Assembly: GCF_019797745.1 (NCBI RefSeq)
Contig: NZ_VOSI01000001.1
Location: 866,928-930,927 of the forward strand
Source: Edaphocola aurantiacus
GTDB lineage: Bacteria; Bacteroidota; Bacteroidia; Chitinophagales; Chitinophagaceae
Length of the DNA: 64,000 nt
Direction of reading: 5' to 3'
Shown: piece after piece, positions 1 to 8,989 of the stretch
Position numbering within the stretch: the first letter of the stretch is position 1
Layout: every line of letters starts with the position of its first letter
Notes under the pieces: generated by a model
The model's input: the letters and a program-made list of their open reading frames with translations, nothing else
What the model was told of the DNA's origin: nothing
The model's database searches: none
Translations under genes and position numbers: made by a program

Positions 1-1
1 C

Positions 2-2575
2 GGCACTAAATATGGCACTTATTTCAATACTGCCCTTAGTCTTGAAGATGCACAGAAAAATAATATCTACCTCAATTCTTCGCAGACAGGAGACCAGGTA
101 TATTCTTTCCTGACTACAGACTTCCCGACACAGACTGCATTCCATGCTTCATTCCCTGCGTATGAAGTAGGATCGCCAACGGTAAATCCGGGTTATGTAA
201 ATCCAGCAGCGGGTAACTTTGCCCCATCAAATTATGCCGTAATAGGAACCGGTAAAAACGTATTTGCAGACGTGGATGCAGACATCAATGGTACTGCACG
301 TTCTGCAGCACCAACTATTGGCGCGGTTGAAGTACCACCGACCAATACCAATGATGCAGCAATGGTAAGCATGCTGCACCCTGAGGGTCATATGTGTGCT
401 ACCACAACACCGCTGGAAGTTGTACTGCGCAATGCAGGTACGAATAATATTACGACCATGCAGGTAAACTGGAGCCTGAACGGTGTTACCCAAACACCAT
501 TCACCTACAACAATACCTTAGTTCCAAGTACCGCTACAGGTCAGTTTATGGATACGGTAGTGATCGGAAATGCGAGCCTTGCAGCCGGTCTTAATACGAT
601 CCGCGTATGGACTTCCATGCCTAACGGAGTGGCTGATGCCAACCCGCTTAATGATACACTGCTGACGACATTTACTACGGTTGATTTTGTAGCCAGCACA
701 TTATCAGATACGATTTGTCCTACCGGATCTACGATCATCAACCTTGCTCCTGCTACCGGTTATGCAGCCGGTGCACTTGAGTGGCAATCGTCTCCAGATG
801 GTGCTACATGGACCAGCATTACCAATGCCAATGCAGTAGATTATGTAGTATCTGCAATACCGGTTACCACACATTACCGGGTTAAGATCACTAACAATAA
901 TGTGGTTTGTTATTCTAATACACAAACGATTGAGATCAAAGATGTAAATATCCTTACAACCACTGCAGCAGAACGATGCGGACCGGGAACCCTTATCCTG
1001 GGCGCTACTGCTAATGCCGGTACACAGATCAAATGGTATGATGTGGCAACAGGCGGTACGCCATTAGGCACCGGAAACCAGTTTACCACACCTTTTATAA
1101 ATATGACCAGGACTTATTATGTGACCTCTGCTACTGCAGGTGGCATGGGTACAGTTGGACCTGTAAGCCCTGCTGCCGTAGGCACTGCAGGTGGTGGTAC
1201 GGCTTCTGCCTATACTACTTATCACATGGCCTTCAATGTACTGGCACCGACTACCCTGCTGTCTGTTGACATTTATCCTACAGCAGCTATCGGCTCCAGC
1301 AGCAGCATCGTGATCCAGAACAGTACCAATGTGGTGATTGCGACTATACCTTACACAACTACAGTTACCGGCGGCAACACAGCACAGACTATTCCGCTGA
1401 ATATTACCCTGCCTGCCGGTACGGCATATAAAATGGGACAGCAAAATCCTATTGCTTTATACCGTAATACCAGTGGGGCATCTTATCCGTATACATCCAA
1501 TGTGATCAATATCATCAGCAATAACTTTGATCCTGGTTACTTCTACTATTTCTACAACTGGAAATTCTCCTCTGACTGTGAGAGCAGCCGTATACCTGTT
1601 GTGGCTACGGTTAATGAAAATCCTTTGGTAGACCTGGGTGATGACATTGATACCTGTATCAATGCAGGTACAACCCTGACCCTGGATCCAGGCACTCAGC
1701 CTGCAGGCAGCACCTTTGCATGGGACGACAACTCTAATGCCCCTACCCGTGAAGTAAGCCAGGACGGTGCTTATGCAGTTACAGTTATGAACACAGAAGG
1801 CTGTACCGCCAGAGATACTGTACATGTAAACTTCAAATTACGCCCGGTAGTAAATCTCAGCGCCAGCGACACCTCAATCTGTATCGGGGCTACTACTTCC
1901 CTGGATGCAGGCCCTGACGGAGAGAACGGAGGAGACTACTACTGGACTACCGGTGCCACGACAAGACTGCTTTCTGTAAACCATGCCGGTACATACACTG
2001 TATTTGTAACCAGCAACGAAGGCTGTCTGACCAGCGATACGGTAACAGTTGTAGAGAACGGTTATGCACCTACGGTAAACGGTATCCTGGCCCTGGCCAA
2101 CAGTCCTATGGGCTTTGATTTCTCTGCGGTAAATCCACAGAATGTACTCACGTATGAATGGGATTTCGGAGATGGTACTGCAGTAAGTAACCTGGCTACA
2201 CCAAGCCACACTTACGCTACCGGTGGAGTATATACAATAAGATTAAAAATCAACAGTACCTGTGCTGAAATTACGGACAGCTCTACGGTATACATCGTAG
2301 GTACCGGCACCCGTGATCTGAGCCTGGACAAAGATGCCATCAAACTGTATCCAAATCCGGCACAGCATGACCTGGTTATAGAAACCGGCAACGATCAGTT
2401 ATTTGTGCAGAAGATGATCATCTATAACAGCCTTGGACAGGAAGTATATCGCCGCGACAATCTTAAAGAAGCTTCATACAAAATATCTGTAGAAGACTTT
2501 GTATCGGGCACATACATGATCCATATTCAAACGAATAAAGGAAGTACTTCCCGTAAATTTAATGTGATAAAATAG
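2..2575 (+). CDS. T9SS-secreted surface protein with Ig-like and PKD domains (5' truncated)
   Basis: The frame is open from base 2, so the gene begins upstream of the window; 857 residues are visible. The first ~100 residues end in a DINGTARSAAPTIGAVE segment, which resembles the end of secreted right-handed beta-helix proteins. Cys-poor Ig-like repeats follow, then a PKD domain (YEWDFGDGTAVSN with a following SHTYATGGVYTI). The last ~85 residues form a type IX secretion type A sorting domain (IKLYPNPAQ ... GQEVYRR ... GTYMIHIQ), which directs export across the outer membrane and attachment to the cell surface. Composition is Thr/Asn/Gly-rich, as in large adhesin-like proteins. Its ligand cannot be told from sequence. 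The C-terminal call is strong; the N-terminal fold is inferred from the short part visible. Confidence 0.9.
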   Translation, partial: GTKYGTYFNTALSLEDAQKNNIYLNSSQTGDQVYSFLTTDFPTQTAFHASFPAYEVGSPTVNPGYVNPAAGNFAPSNYAVIGTGKNVFADVDADINGTARSAAPTIGAVEVPPTNTNDAAMVSMLHPEGHMCATTTPLEVVLRNAGTNNITTMQVNWSLNGVTQTPFTYNNTLVPSTATGQFMDTVVIGNASLAAGLNTIRVWTSMPNGVADANPLNDTLLTTFTTVDFVASTLSDTICPTGSTIINLAPATGYAAGALEWQSSPDGATWTSITNANAVDYVVSAIPVTTHYRVKITNNNVVCYSNTQTIEIKDVNILTTTAAERCGPGTLILGATANAGTQIKWYDVATGGTPLGTGNQFTTPFINMTRTYYVTSATAGGMGTVGPVSPAAVGTAGGGTASAYTTYHMAFNVLAPTTLLSVDIYPTAAIGSSSSIVIQNSTNVVIATIPYTTTVTGGNTAQTIPLNITLPAGTAYKMGQQNPIALYRNTSGASYPYTSNVINIISNNFDPGYFYYFYNWKFSSDCESSRIPVVATVNENPLVDLGDDIDTCINAGTTLTLDPGTQPAGSTFAWDDNSNAPTREVSQDGAYAVTVMNTEGCTARDTVHVNFKLRPVVNLSASDTSICIGATTSLDAGPDGENGGDYYWTTGATTRLLSVNHAGTYTVFVTSNEGCLTSDTVTVVENGYAPTVNGILALANSPMGFDFSAVNPQNVLTYEWDFGDGTAVSNLATPSHTYATGGVYTIRLKINSTCAEITDSSTVYIVGTGTRDLSLDKDAIKLYPNPAQHDLVIETGNDQLFVQKMIIYNSLGQEVYRRDNLKEASYKISVEDFVSGTYMIHIQTNKGSTSRKFNVIK

Positions 2576-2601
2576 TGGAGTAAAAAGTGCAGATTAATGA
2601 T

Positions 2602-2636
2602 AAAGGCAGCCTTAGCGGCTGCCTTTTCTTTTTTTA
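2602..2636 (+). terminator. Intrinsic terminator after the T9SS surface protein gene
   Basis: A perfect 10-bp inverted repeat AAAGGCAGCC / GGCTGCCTTT with a 5-nt loop is followed by a T-rich run. It lies between two convergent genes and touches the stop codon of the dnaE-like gene. Confidence 0.9.
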
Positions 2637-5573
2637 TTCACTTCGTGGATCGGCTTTCAGCGGCATCTTCGCACAGCGGAATATTTCCAGTGCAGGATAT
2701 CCGAAATCCAATACGACCTTTCCTTCCAGCAAATACAAACCGGCTCCTCTTAACGGATAATGGCCCAATGTCTGCGGAAAATGAACGGTATCAAAAAAGG
2801 TGCCTTCCTCATCAAAGAAAGTACCGAATTTCATATAACTCTTCTGACGCGTCTGTACTGTTTTATCAGCCACAAAATCTCCCACGATGCGGATCGTTTT
2901 CCCTTCAAAGGCCACCAGTTCTGCTGCACGGCAATCGCCCCGGTAAGGAGAGCGGGCCAGGTCAAACATACTGCCCGATACGGTAAAGCCCATCAACTCC
3001 AGCTCATCATAATAATCTTCCAGCACAGAACTTTCCAGCTGGGGCAATACAGGCTTTCGGCTCAGCGACTCAAACAGTACCATTCCTTTCTGCTGCTCTT
3101 TCTGGCTGCCGCTCAGTAACAGATGTGCTTCCCAAAGCAGTTCCTTCTTTCCCGCATCCAGAAAACGAAATGCACCTGTACGGATCAGTACCACCAGCTG
3201 ATCCAGCCAGGCACCGGTTCTGAGTACAAAATTATCCAGACTCGTATACGGTCCGTTCTGGATTCTTTCCTCCGGGATCTTCCGGGCCAGCCGCGCCTCC
3301 AGGTTCAGCAAGCCATCAAAACCCAGGTAAATATCTTTATCATAAATCGTGGTATTGAACACACTCTTATTCACACAAGGCAGGCATATATTGGCTCCTG
3401 CCCGACGGGCTTCGGTTACATACACTTTACGGTTATAAAAACCACCATAGTTGTTCAGTACACTCACCATAAACTCCAGCGGATGATAGGTCTTCAGGAA
3501 TAAACTCTGGTAACTCTCTACCGCGAAAGAAGCACTGTGCGCTTTATTGAAAGAGAAGCCTGCAAAGCTTTCCATCTGTTTCCATATCGTCAGGCTGGTT
3601 GCTTCCTCGTATCCTTTTGCACTACAGTTTTCAAAAAAACGTTCCCTTATTTTAACCACCTCATCCCAGTGCCGGTATTTACCAGACATCATCCTGCGCA
3701 GTACATCGGCATCAGCCATGTCCAGCCCCCCGTATGCATTGGCAATCTTCATCACATCTTCCTGGTATACCATTACTCCGTACGTTTCTTCCAGTTGTTC
3801 TTTAAATACCGGGTGCGGGTACTGCACCGCTCCGGGATCATGATGACGCTTAATATACTCGGCCATCATACCCGAAGAGGCTACGCCCGGCCGGATGATG
3901 GATGAGGCTGCAACCAGCGTCAGGTAATTATCACATTGTAGCTTGGAAAGCAACTGCCGCATAGCGGGACTCTCTATATAAAAGCAACCGATGGTATTGG
4001 CACTTTTTAACTGCGCTACAATTTCAGGATCAGTAAAAAAGCGTTTAGGATCATCGGTACTGATGATTACTCCTTTGTTCTGCCGCACCAGTTCCCGGCA
4101 ATCTTTAATGTGACCAAGCCCGCGCTGGCTGAGGATATCGAATTTTTCGAAACCTATATCCTCAGCCACGTACATATCGTATTGTACAGTGGGTAAGCCT
4201 TTGGGTGGATAGTCCAGGGCAGAATAGCAGGTCAGCGGCTGCTCCGAGATCAGTACACCGGAAGCATGAATCGTACGCTGATTCGGGAAGTCGGCCATAC
4301 GGTTGTACACACTCAGTATGGTATTCGTAATCTCATTTTTGTTCAGCATATGCTCCGGCTCCATCACCAACCGGTCTATATCTCCCTTGGGCAGGCCATA
4401 TACTTTTCCCAGCTCACGCAGGATACTGCGCGAGCGAAAGGTACTCATGGCGCCCATCAGGGCCACATGCCCTTCCGGATATTTGGTAAACATGTATTTA
4501 TAAATCTCATCCCGCTCATTCCAGCAGAAATCAATATCAAAGTCCGGCGGATTCTTACGCTTCGGATTCAGAAACCGTTCAAAGGGCAGGTGCAGGGCGA
4601 TCGGGTCCACATCGGTAATGCCCAGACAATAAGCCACTGCAGAATTAGCGCCAGAGCCCCGTCCAACATAGTGAAAACCCCGGCTGCGCGCATGATGGCA
4701 GATATCGTTTGTAATCAGGAAATAAGCCCCGTAATACTGTCCTTCGATAATCTCCAGTTCCCGTTTGATCCGTTCCTGTGCAAGCATATCAGAAGCACCA
4801 TAACGCCGCTCCATTCCTTCCATAGCATATTTCAGTAGCAACTCCTTATCGGCATAGCGGTCTCCGGTAAAGGATTCTTTATTTTTGATTTGCTTAAAGT
4901 CCATCTCAAAAGAGCATTGCCACAACAGCCGGTTTGTATTGGCGAGGAGTAGCGGCAGTTCTTTATATAATTCCCATAGTTCATTTTTATGGATCAGGAC
5001 TTCTTTTGCACTGGCTACCTGCTCCGGCTCCAGCTGGGAGATGAGGATATTATTATCGATCGCGCGCAGCTGGCGGTGCAGCATGTAATCACCTGAAGCA
5101 AAGGTGACCGGTGCCAGGATTACATATCGCTCATGATGACTCTTAGGCTCCAGCACAATGCGGTTACGCTCTTCGGGACGGATGCCGATATATTCATACT
5201 CTCGCAGGTCTTTAACGGCAATACTTCCGTAAGGATAGATGATGAATACTTCATTGAATTCCGGGGCCCGTTCCGGCAGGCGTATATTCAGTTTATTAGC
5301 CTCGGTACGAAAGGCATTGATCTCTTGAAAACCGGATGTATTGCGGGCTACAGCGATGTACAGCAACTGATCTCCGTTACGGAATTCCATTCCGGCCAGC
5401 ACATGCAATCCTTTATCTTTCCCCTTGATGATAAAATCGGCCACACCACTGCTGTTATTAATATCGGTCAGCACGGCACTGTCATACCCGGCTGCAATGA
5501 TTCTATCGACCAGTTCATCAAGGCTGAATGTACCATAGCGCAGGCTGAAATTGCTATGCAGATTAATGAGCAT
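2634..5573 (-). CDS. Short DnaE-type DNA polymerase III alpha subunit (translesion type)
   Basis: This 979-residue C-family polymerase is shorter than a replicative DnaE (about 1150-1250). The catalytic acidic motif PPDFDIDFCW is present, as are finger and (HhH)2 regions, and an OB fold near the C-terminus (IRIVGDFVADKT). The PHP domain is degenerate: the first His of the HxHS metal motif is Asn (NLHSNFS) and the TDH motif reads TDI, so PHP nuclease activity is unlikely. The start chosen is ATG 5573, at LINLHSNFS, because the longer frame would run 19 residues further into dinB. That ATG overlaps the dinB stop by 11 nt, indicating translational coupling. The dinB neighbour and the divergent S24 regulator point to an SOS-like damage-inducible mutagenic polymerase rather than the replicase. 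Confidence 0.88.
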   Translation of the reverse strand: MLINLHSNFSLRYGTFSLDELVDRIIAAGYDSAVLTDINNSSGVADFIIKGKDKGLHVLAGMEFRNGDQLLYIAVARNTSGFQEINAFRTEANKLNIRLPERAPEFNEVFIIYPYGSIAVKDLREYEYIGIRPEERNRIVLEPKSHHERYVILAPVTFASGDYMLHRQLRAIDNNILISQLEPEQVASAKEVLIHKNELWELYKELPLLLANTNRLLWQCSFEMDFKQIKNKESFTGDRYADKELLLKYAMEGMERRYGASDMLAQERIKRELEIIEGQYYGAYFLITNDICHHARSRGFHYVGRGSGANSAVAYCLGITDVDPIALHLPFERFLNPKRKNPPDFDIDFCWNERDEIYKYMFTKYPEGHVALMGAMSTFRSRSILRELGKVYGLPKGDIDRLVMEPEHMLNKNEITNTILSVYNRMADFPNQRTIHASGVLISEQPLTCYSALDYPPKGLPTVQYDMYVAEDIGFEKFDILSQRGLGHIKDCRELVRQNKGVIISTDDPKRFFTDPEIVAQLKSANTIGCFYIESPAMRQLLSKLQCDNYLTLVAASSIIRPGVASSGMMAEYIKRHHDPGAVQYPHPVFKEQLEETYGVMVYQEDVMKIANAYGGLDMADADVLRRMMSGKYRHWDEVVKIRERFFENCSAKGYEEATSLTIWKQMESFAGFSFNKAHSASFAVESYQSLFLKTYHPLEFMVSVLNNYGGFYNRKVYVTEARRAGANICLPCVNKSVFNTTIYDKDIYLGFDGLLNLEARLARKIPEERIQNGPYTSLDNFVLRTGAWLDQLVVLIRTGAFRFLDAGKKELLWEAHLLLSGSQKEQQKGMVLFESLSRKPVLPQLESSVLEDYYDELELMGFTVSGSMFDLARSPYRGDCRAAELVAFEGKTIRIVGDFVADKTVQTRQKSYMKFGTFFDEEGTFFDTVHFPQTLGHYPLRGAGLYLLEGKVVLDFGYPALEIFRCAKMPLKADPRSE

Positions 5574-6735
5574 ATTTCGGATTTTTAAGATCAGGAACAC
5601 AGATGCCTTTCTGGATATAATCCGTGCCAAAGCGCTTACGGACCTGGTCCATAGCCTGCATCAGGTGAATCTCTTCCATCGTATCATTAAAGATATCGAT
5701 CTGGTAACTGCCCGTGATGAGGTTACTAAGCTTGACTCCGATCAGGCGAATGAGCATACGTCGGCTATATAGTTTTTTAAACAGCTCCAGTACTTTTTCT
5801 GCGATATGCTTATCGGAATTGGTATACGGGATCTTCACCTGCTGGGTATGGGTATCGAAATTAGAGTAGCGGATTTTGAGGGTTATACAGCCTGCTAATT
5901 TTCCATCCCTCCTCAGTTCAAATGCCAGGGCATCGACCATACCGGCCAGGGTTTTCCGCAGGCGATCCATGTCAATGGTATCTGCCTCAAAGGTATTTTC
6001 TTTACTCATCGACTTCTGATCACGGAAAGGCACAACCATGCTATTGTCCATACCATTGGCCTTGTTCCAGATCGTCACCCCGTTCTCGCCCAGCACCTGT
6101 CGCAGGGTAAAGACCTCCATCTGCTGCAGGGTATGTATTTTAGAGATGCCCATATTACGCAGGGCCGTATAAGACTTCTCTCCCACCATAGGAATTTTGC
6201 GAATGGAAAGCGGCGCCAGGAAGTGTTTTTCCATCCCATCCGCTACCTGCCTTTCCCCGCAGGGTTTAGCCTCTCCGGTAGCGATCTTGCTTACGGTTTT
6301 ATTGACCGACAGGCCAAAGCTGATGGGCAGACCTGTTTCTTTCATAATACGGGCACGCAGTTCCTGCGTCCATTTCCAGCAGCCGAAAAAACGGTCCATA
6401 CCCGATATGTCGAGGTAATGCTCATCGATACTGGCCTTCTCCACTACCGGCGCACACTCCTCAATGATCTCAGTGACCGTATTGGAAAATGTACTGTAGA
6501 GATCATGATCACCCCGTACCAGTATGGCATCGGGACATAACTGCCGTGCCAGCTTCATAGGCATAGCAGAGTGTATCCCGAATTGACGGGCCTCATAACT
6601 ACAGGAGGCCACCACAGCCCGGTCACCTGCTCCCCCGATCAGTACCGGCTTACCCTCAAGGTCACTATTGAGCAACCGCTCTACAGATACAAAAAAGGTA
6701 TCCAGGTCACAGTGTACAATATGTCTGTCCATCAC
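5563..6735 (-). CDS. dinB: Y-family DNA polymerase (DinB/Pol IV)
   Basis: This 390-residue lesion-bypass polymerase has both catalytic motifs intact: HCDLDTFFVSVE near the N-terminus and SIDEHYLDISG around residue 105. It is therefore a real polymerase and not a dead ImuB scaffold. A helix-hairpin-helix region (IPMVGEKSYTALRNMGI) and a little-finger domain follow. It is the first gene of a two-gene unit with the dnaE-like gene downstream and is divergent from an XRE-S24 regulator 64 bp away. Two ATG codons are adjacent (6735 and 6732) and either may be used. The pairing with DnaE resembles the ImuB-DnaE2 mutasome, although no ImuA is present. Confidence 0.93.
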   Translation of the reverse strand: MMDRHIVHCDLDTFFVSVERLLNSDLEGKPVLIGGAGDRAVVASCSYEARQFGIHSAMPMKLARQLCPDAILVRGDHDLYSTFSNTVTEIIEECAPVVEKASIDEHYLDISGMDRFFGCWKWTQELRARIMKETGLPISFGLSVNKTVSKIATGEAKPCGERQVADGMEKHFLAPLSIRKIPMVGEKSYTALRNMGISKIHTLQQMEVFTLRQVLGENGVTIWNKANGMDNSMVVPFRDQKSMSKENTFEADTIDMDRLRKTLAGMVDALAFELRRDGKLAGCITLKIRYSNFDTHTQQVKIPYTNSDKHIAEKVLELFKKLYSRRMLIRLIGVKLSNLITGSYQIDIFNDTMEEIHLMQAMDQVRKRFGTDYIQKGICVPDLKNPKYAH

Positions 6736-6752
6736 ATATCAATTTTATTTGC

Positions 6753-6760
6753 TACATTTG
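6753..6760 (+). promoter_or_regulatory. Bacteroidota -7 promoter element for the XRE-S24 regulator gene
   Basis: TACATTTG is an exact match to TAnnTTTG, 39 bp upstream of the regulator ATG. No clear -33 TTTG was found at the usual distance. The operator-like inverted repeat begins inside this element. Confidence 0.6.
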
Positions 6761-6799
6761 TTACTATTAATAACAATACTACGATACCAATAATAACAA
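6758..6799. promoter_or_regulatory. Putative operator of the S24 regulator between the divergent genes
   Basis: A perfect 6-bp inverted repeat TTGTTA-N7-TAACAA lies at 6758-6776. The eight bases AATAACAA (6769-6776) are repeated directly at 6792-6799, 23 bp or about two helical turns away, next to the regulator ATG. The element overlaps the predicted promoter, as expected for an autoregulated LexA/CI-like repressor that also controls dinB-dnaE. The site is read from symmetry only. Confidence 0.5.
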
Positions 6800-7615
6800 A
6801 TGAATCATACAACGCAAAATATATTTTTCAACACCAACCTGAAATATCTGCGGGAACGCAAGAAACTGAACCAGGAAAAACTGGCACAGATCCTTGCTAT
6901 TACCCGCTCTAAGCTGGCCGCACTGGAGGCCGGAACGACCAAGGCGCCACCACCCGAAGACTATGTTAATATTTCTGCATTCTTCCATATCAGTATAGAT
7001 ACCCTGCTGAAGATTGACCTCCGCAAACTGGGAGAATTTAAGGTAAGGGAGCTGGAAGCGGGAAATGATATTTATATCAAAGGCGGAAACCTGCGGGTAC
7101 TGGCGGTATCGGTTGATCGCGCAGATCATGAAAACGTGGAGTACGTACCGATCAAAGCGCGTGCCGGCTATGCTTCCGGAGGCTACAGCGATCAGGAATA
7201 TATAGCAGAATTGCCCAAATACAATATTCCAAATCTGCCCAGGACCGGCACCTATCGCACCTTCCCGATTACAGGTGACTCTATGCTGCCCTTTCCGGAC
7301 GGCACCGATATTACCGGGCGTTTTGTACAGGACTGGCATACACTCAAACCGGGCACACTGGCTATAGTGGTATTGAGCGGTACGCAGGATATTGTCTTTA
7401 AATCCATCACCATGAGCGAAGAGGGTAATCTGGAATTCCGCTCCCTGAACGAGTTATATGAACCCTATATTGTTCCTGCAGGTGAGGTAAGGGAGATATG
7501 GGAATACTATGCGTATACAACCAGGGAGGTCCCCAAAGGCACAGCAGACATGGATCGCGTACTGAATGCCCTGGAAGAGATCAAATCGATAGTGCTTACC
7601 AAAACAAAGCGCTGA
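6800..7615 (+). CDS. XRE-family HTH regulator with S24 (LexA/CI-like) self-cleavage domain
   Basis: This 271-residue protein has an N-terminal XRE helix-turn-helix (about residues 13-70: LKYLRERKKLNQEKLAQIL) and a C-terminal S24 peptidase domain. The expected self-cleavage elements are all present: Ala122-Gly123 in KARAGYASG, the nucleophile Ser161 in ITGDSMLPF, and the general-base Lys201 in DIVFKSIT. Proteins of this layout act like LexA or lambda CI: DNA damage stimulates self-cleavage and relieves repression. It is divergent from dinB-dnaE and shares a 64-bp control region with an inverted repeat. The inferred role is repressor of that cassette and of itself; activation rather than repression cannot be excluded. 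Confidence 0.9.
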   Translation: MNHTTQNIFFNTNLKYLRERKKLNQEKLAQILAITRSKLAALEAGTTKAPPPEDYVNISAFFHISIDTLLKIDLRKLGEFKVRELEAGNDIYIKGGNLRVLAVSVDRADHENVEYVPIKARAGYASGGYSDQEYIAELPKYNIPNLPRTGTYRTFPITGDSMLPFPDGTDITGRFVQDWHTLKPGTLAIVVLSGTQDIVFKSITMSEEGNLEFRSLNELYEPYIVPAGEVREIWEYYAYTTREVPKGTADMDRVLNALEEIKSIVLTKTKR

Positions 7616-7634
7616 TGAAATTCATCAGCGCTTT
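7606..7634. terminator. Shared terminator of the S24 regulator and alcohol dehydrogenase genes
   Basis: A perfect 14-bp inverted repeat (AAAGCGCTGATGAA and its complement, one central base) overlaps the regulator stop codon and is followed by TTTT. The genes are convergent, so it can serve both. Confidence 0.85.
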
Positions 7635-7661
7635 TATCAAAATCCAAAACACAATTTTCAT

Positions 7662-8687
7662 TTAAGGAATCAGCACAGCACGTCCTTTGATCTGACCGTT
7701 GCGCAGCTTATCGTATACGGCTACGGCCTCATCCAGTTTGTAGCGCTCTACTTCAATATGAATTTTTTGCTGACGGGCCAGGCCTACGACCTCTATCAGT
7801 TCGGCACGGGAACCCCAGTAAGGATTGGTCATACTCACCCCGAAAGGCATACCCATCATATTGTACTCGTAATGTCCACCACCCAGGCCGACAATCGTCA
7901 GGTCACCATCCAGGCCTACAATTTTAGTACCCAGCTCGATAGTCGATGTGGCACCCACAAAATCAATGACTGCTTTCGCTTTCTGAATGCCTGTGATCTT
8001 CTGTATTTGCTCTGCCGCATCGCTGTCTTTGGAGTTTACGGTATAAGATGCACCCAGTTCTTTGGCAAAATCCAGGCGCTCCTGGGTAATGTCGCAGGCG
8101 ATAATGGTAGAACCGGTCATCTCTCTTAAGATCTGTAAAGCCACATGGCCTAAGCCTCCTACACCAATCACGACAACAAACTCATCCGGCATTAATTTAG
8201 GTAAAGAACGTTTGATCGCAGAATATGGTGTCAGCGCCGCATCGGTAAGCGGAGCCGCAATTACGGGATCCAGGTCATGGATGGGCACCAGCAGCCGGGA
8301 AGAGGGAACCAGCATATAGTCCGCCATACCGCCATTCAAGCCCAGTCCGCCGCCAAAAGCCATTTCAGACTGGTGGTCACAATAGTTTTCTTTAGATTGC
8401 TGGCAAGGCTTACAGTGTCCGCAGCCCCATGGACCATAGACCAGCACTGCATCTCCTTTCTTGTAATCTTTTACTGCCGGGCCGACTTCTTCTACCCAAC
8501 CTGCATTTTCATGCCCGAGGGTAAAGACTGTGCCGGAAACAATTCCTTCATCAATAATGTGCAGGTCTGAGTGACAAACACCCGCTCCTCCGATCTTCAG
8601 CAACACTTCATCTCCAGTCGGGGTAGGCTTTTCCAGGTCATTAACAACACGGACATCTTTATGTCCGAAATAGCGTACTGCTTTCAT
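7662..8687 (-). CDS. Zinc-dependent medium-chain alcohol dehydrogenase (ADH-A-like)
   Basis: This 341-residue MDR-superfamily NAD(P)-dependent alcohol dehydrogenase is of normal length. Catalytic zinc motifs are GVCHSDLH and GHENAGWVEEVG; the structural zinc cluster is CGHCKPCQQSKENYC; the Rossmann motif is GVGGLGHVALQ. The segments VYGPWGCG, PLTDAALTPYSAIKR and PYWGSRAELIEVV closely resemble the broad-range secondary alcohol dehydrogenase of Rhodococcus ruber (ADH-A). It would interconvert alcohols and aldehydes or ketones in the cytoplasm. It stands alone, and the physiological substrate is not evident. Confidence 0.93.
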   Translation of the reverse strand: MKAVRYFGHKDVRVVNDLEKPTPTGDEVLLKIGGAGVCHSDLHIIDEGIVSGTVFTLGHENAGWVEEVGPAVKDYKKGDAVLVYGPWGCGHCKPCQQSKENYCDHQSEMAFGGGLGLNGGMADYMLVPSSRLLVPIHDLDPVIAAPLTDAALTPYSAIKRSLPKLMPDEFVVVIGVGGLGHVALQILREMTGSTIIACDITQERLDFAKELGASYTVNSKDSDAAEQIQKITGIQKAKAVIDFVGATSTIELGTKIVGLDGDLTIVGLGGGHYEYNMMGMPFGVSMTNPYWGSRAELIEVVGLARQQKIHIEVERYKLDEAVAVYDKLRNGQIKGRAVLIP

Positions 8688-8989
8688 AAAAAATAATATT
8701 ATAAGTGATGAAATACGATCATTTACTTTTCATCATCCAACCTATAGAACTCATATACCGGGCGGCACAAATGGACAAAGTGAGGTTTAAGCAGCTTGTC
8801 TTTAAAGGTACAAAATTCATTTGTTTACTAATGTTAAAATCGGTGTATACCAGCCATTTATACCGAAATAGTTTAGATCATTAGCCATCGTATGCCGGTA
8901 TCTTTTTATCATAATTTTAAGTGCCGGATTCCTATCACCATGAGAAATAATAAGTACATTCATGGCAACAATTAATCCGACACCACTAT
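8688..8989. other. Divergent intergenic region, adh / DNA-repair operon
   Basis: This 302-bp region contains no convincing open frame. Partial -7-like elements (TATCTTTT near 8900 and TAATTTTA near 8911) could drive the repair operon. No strong hairpin or long repeat was seen. Confidence 0.4.
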
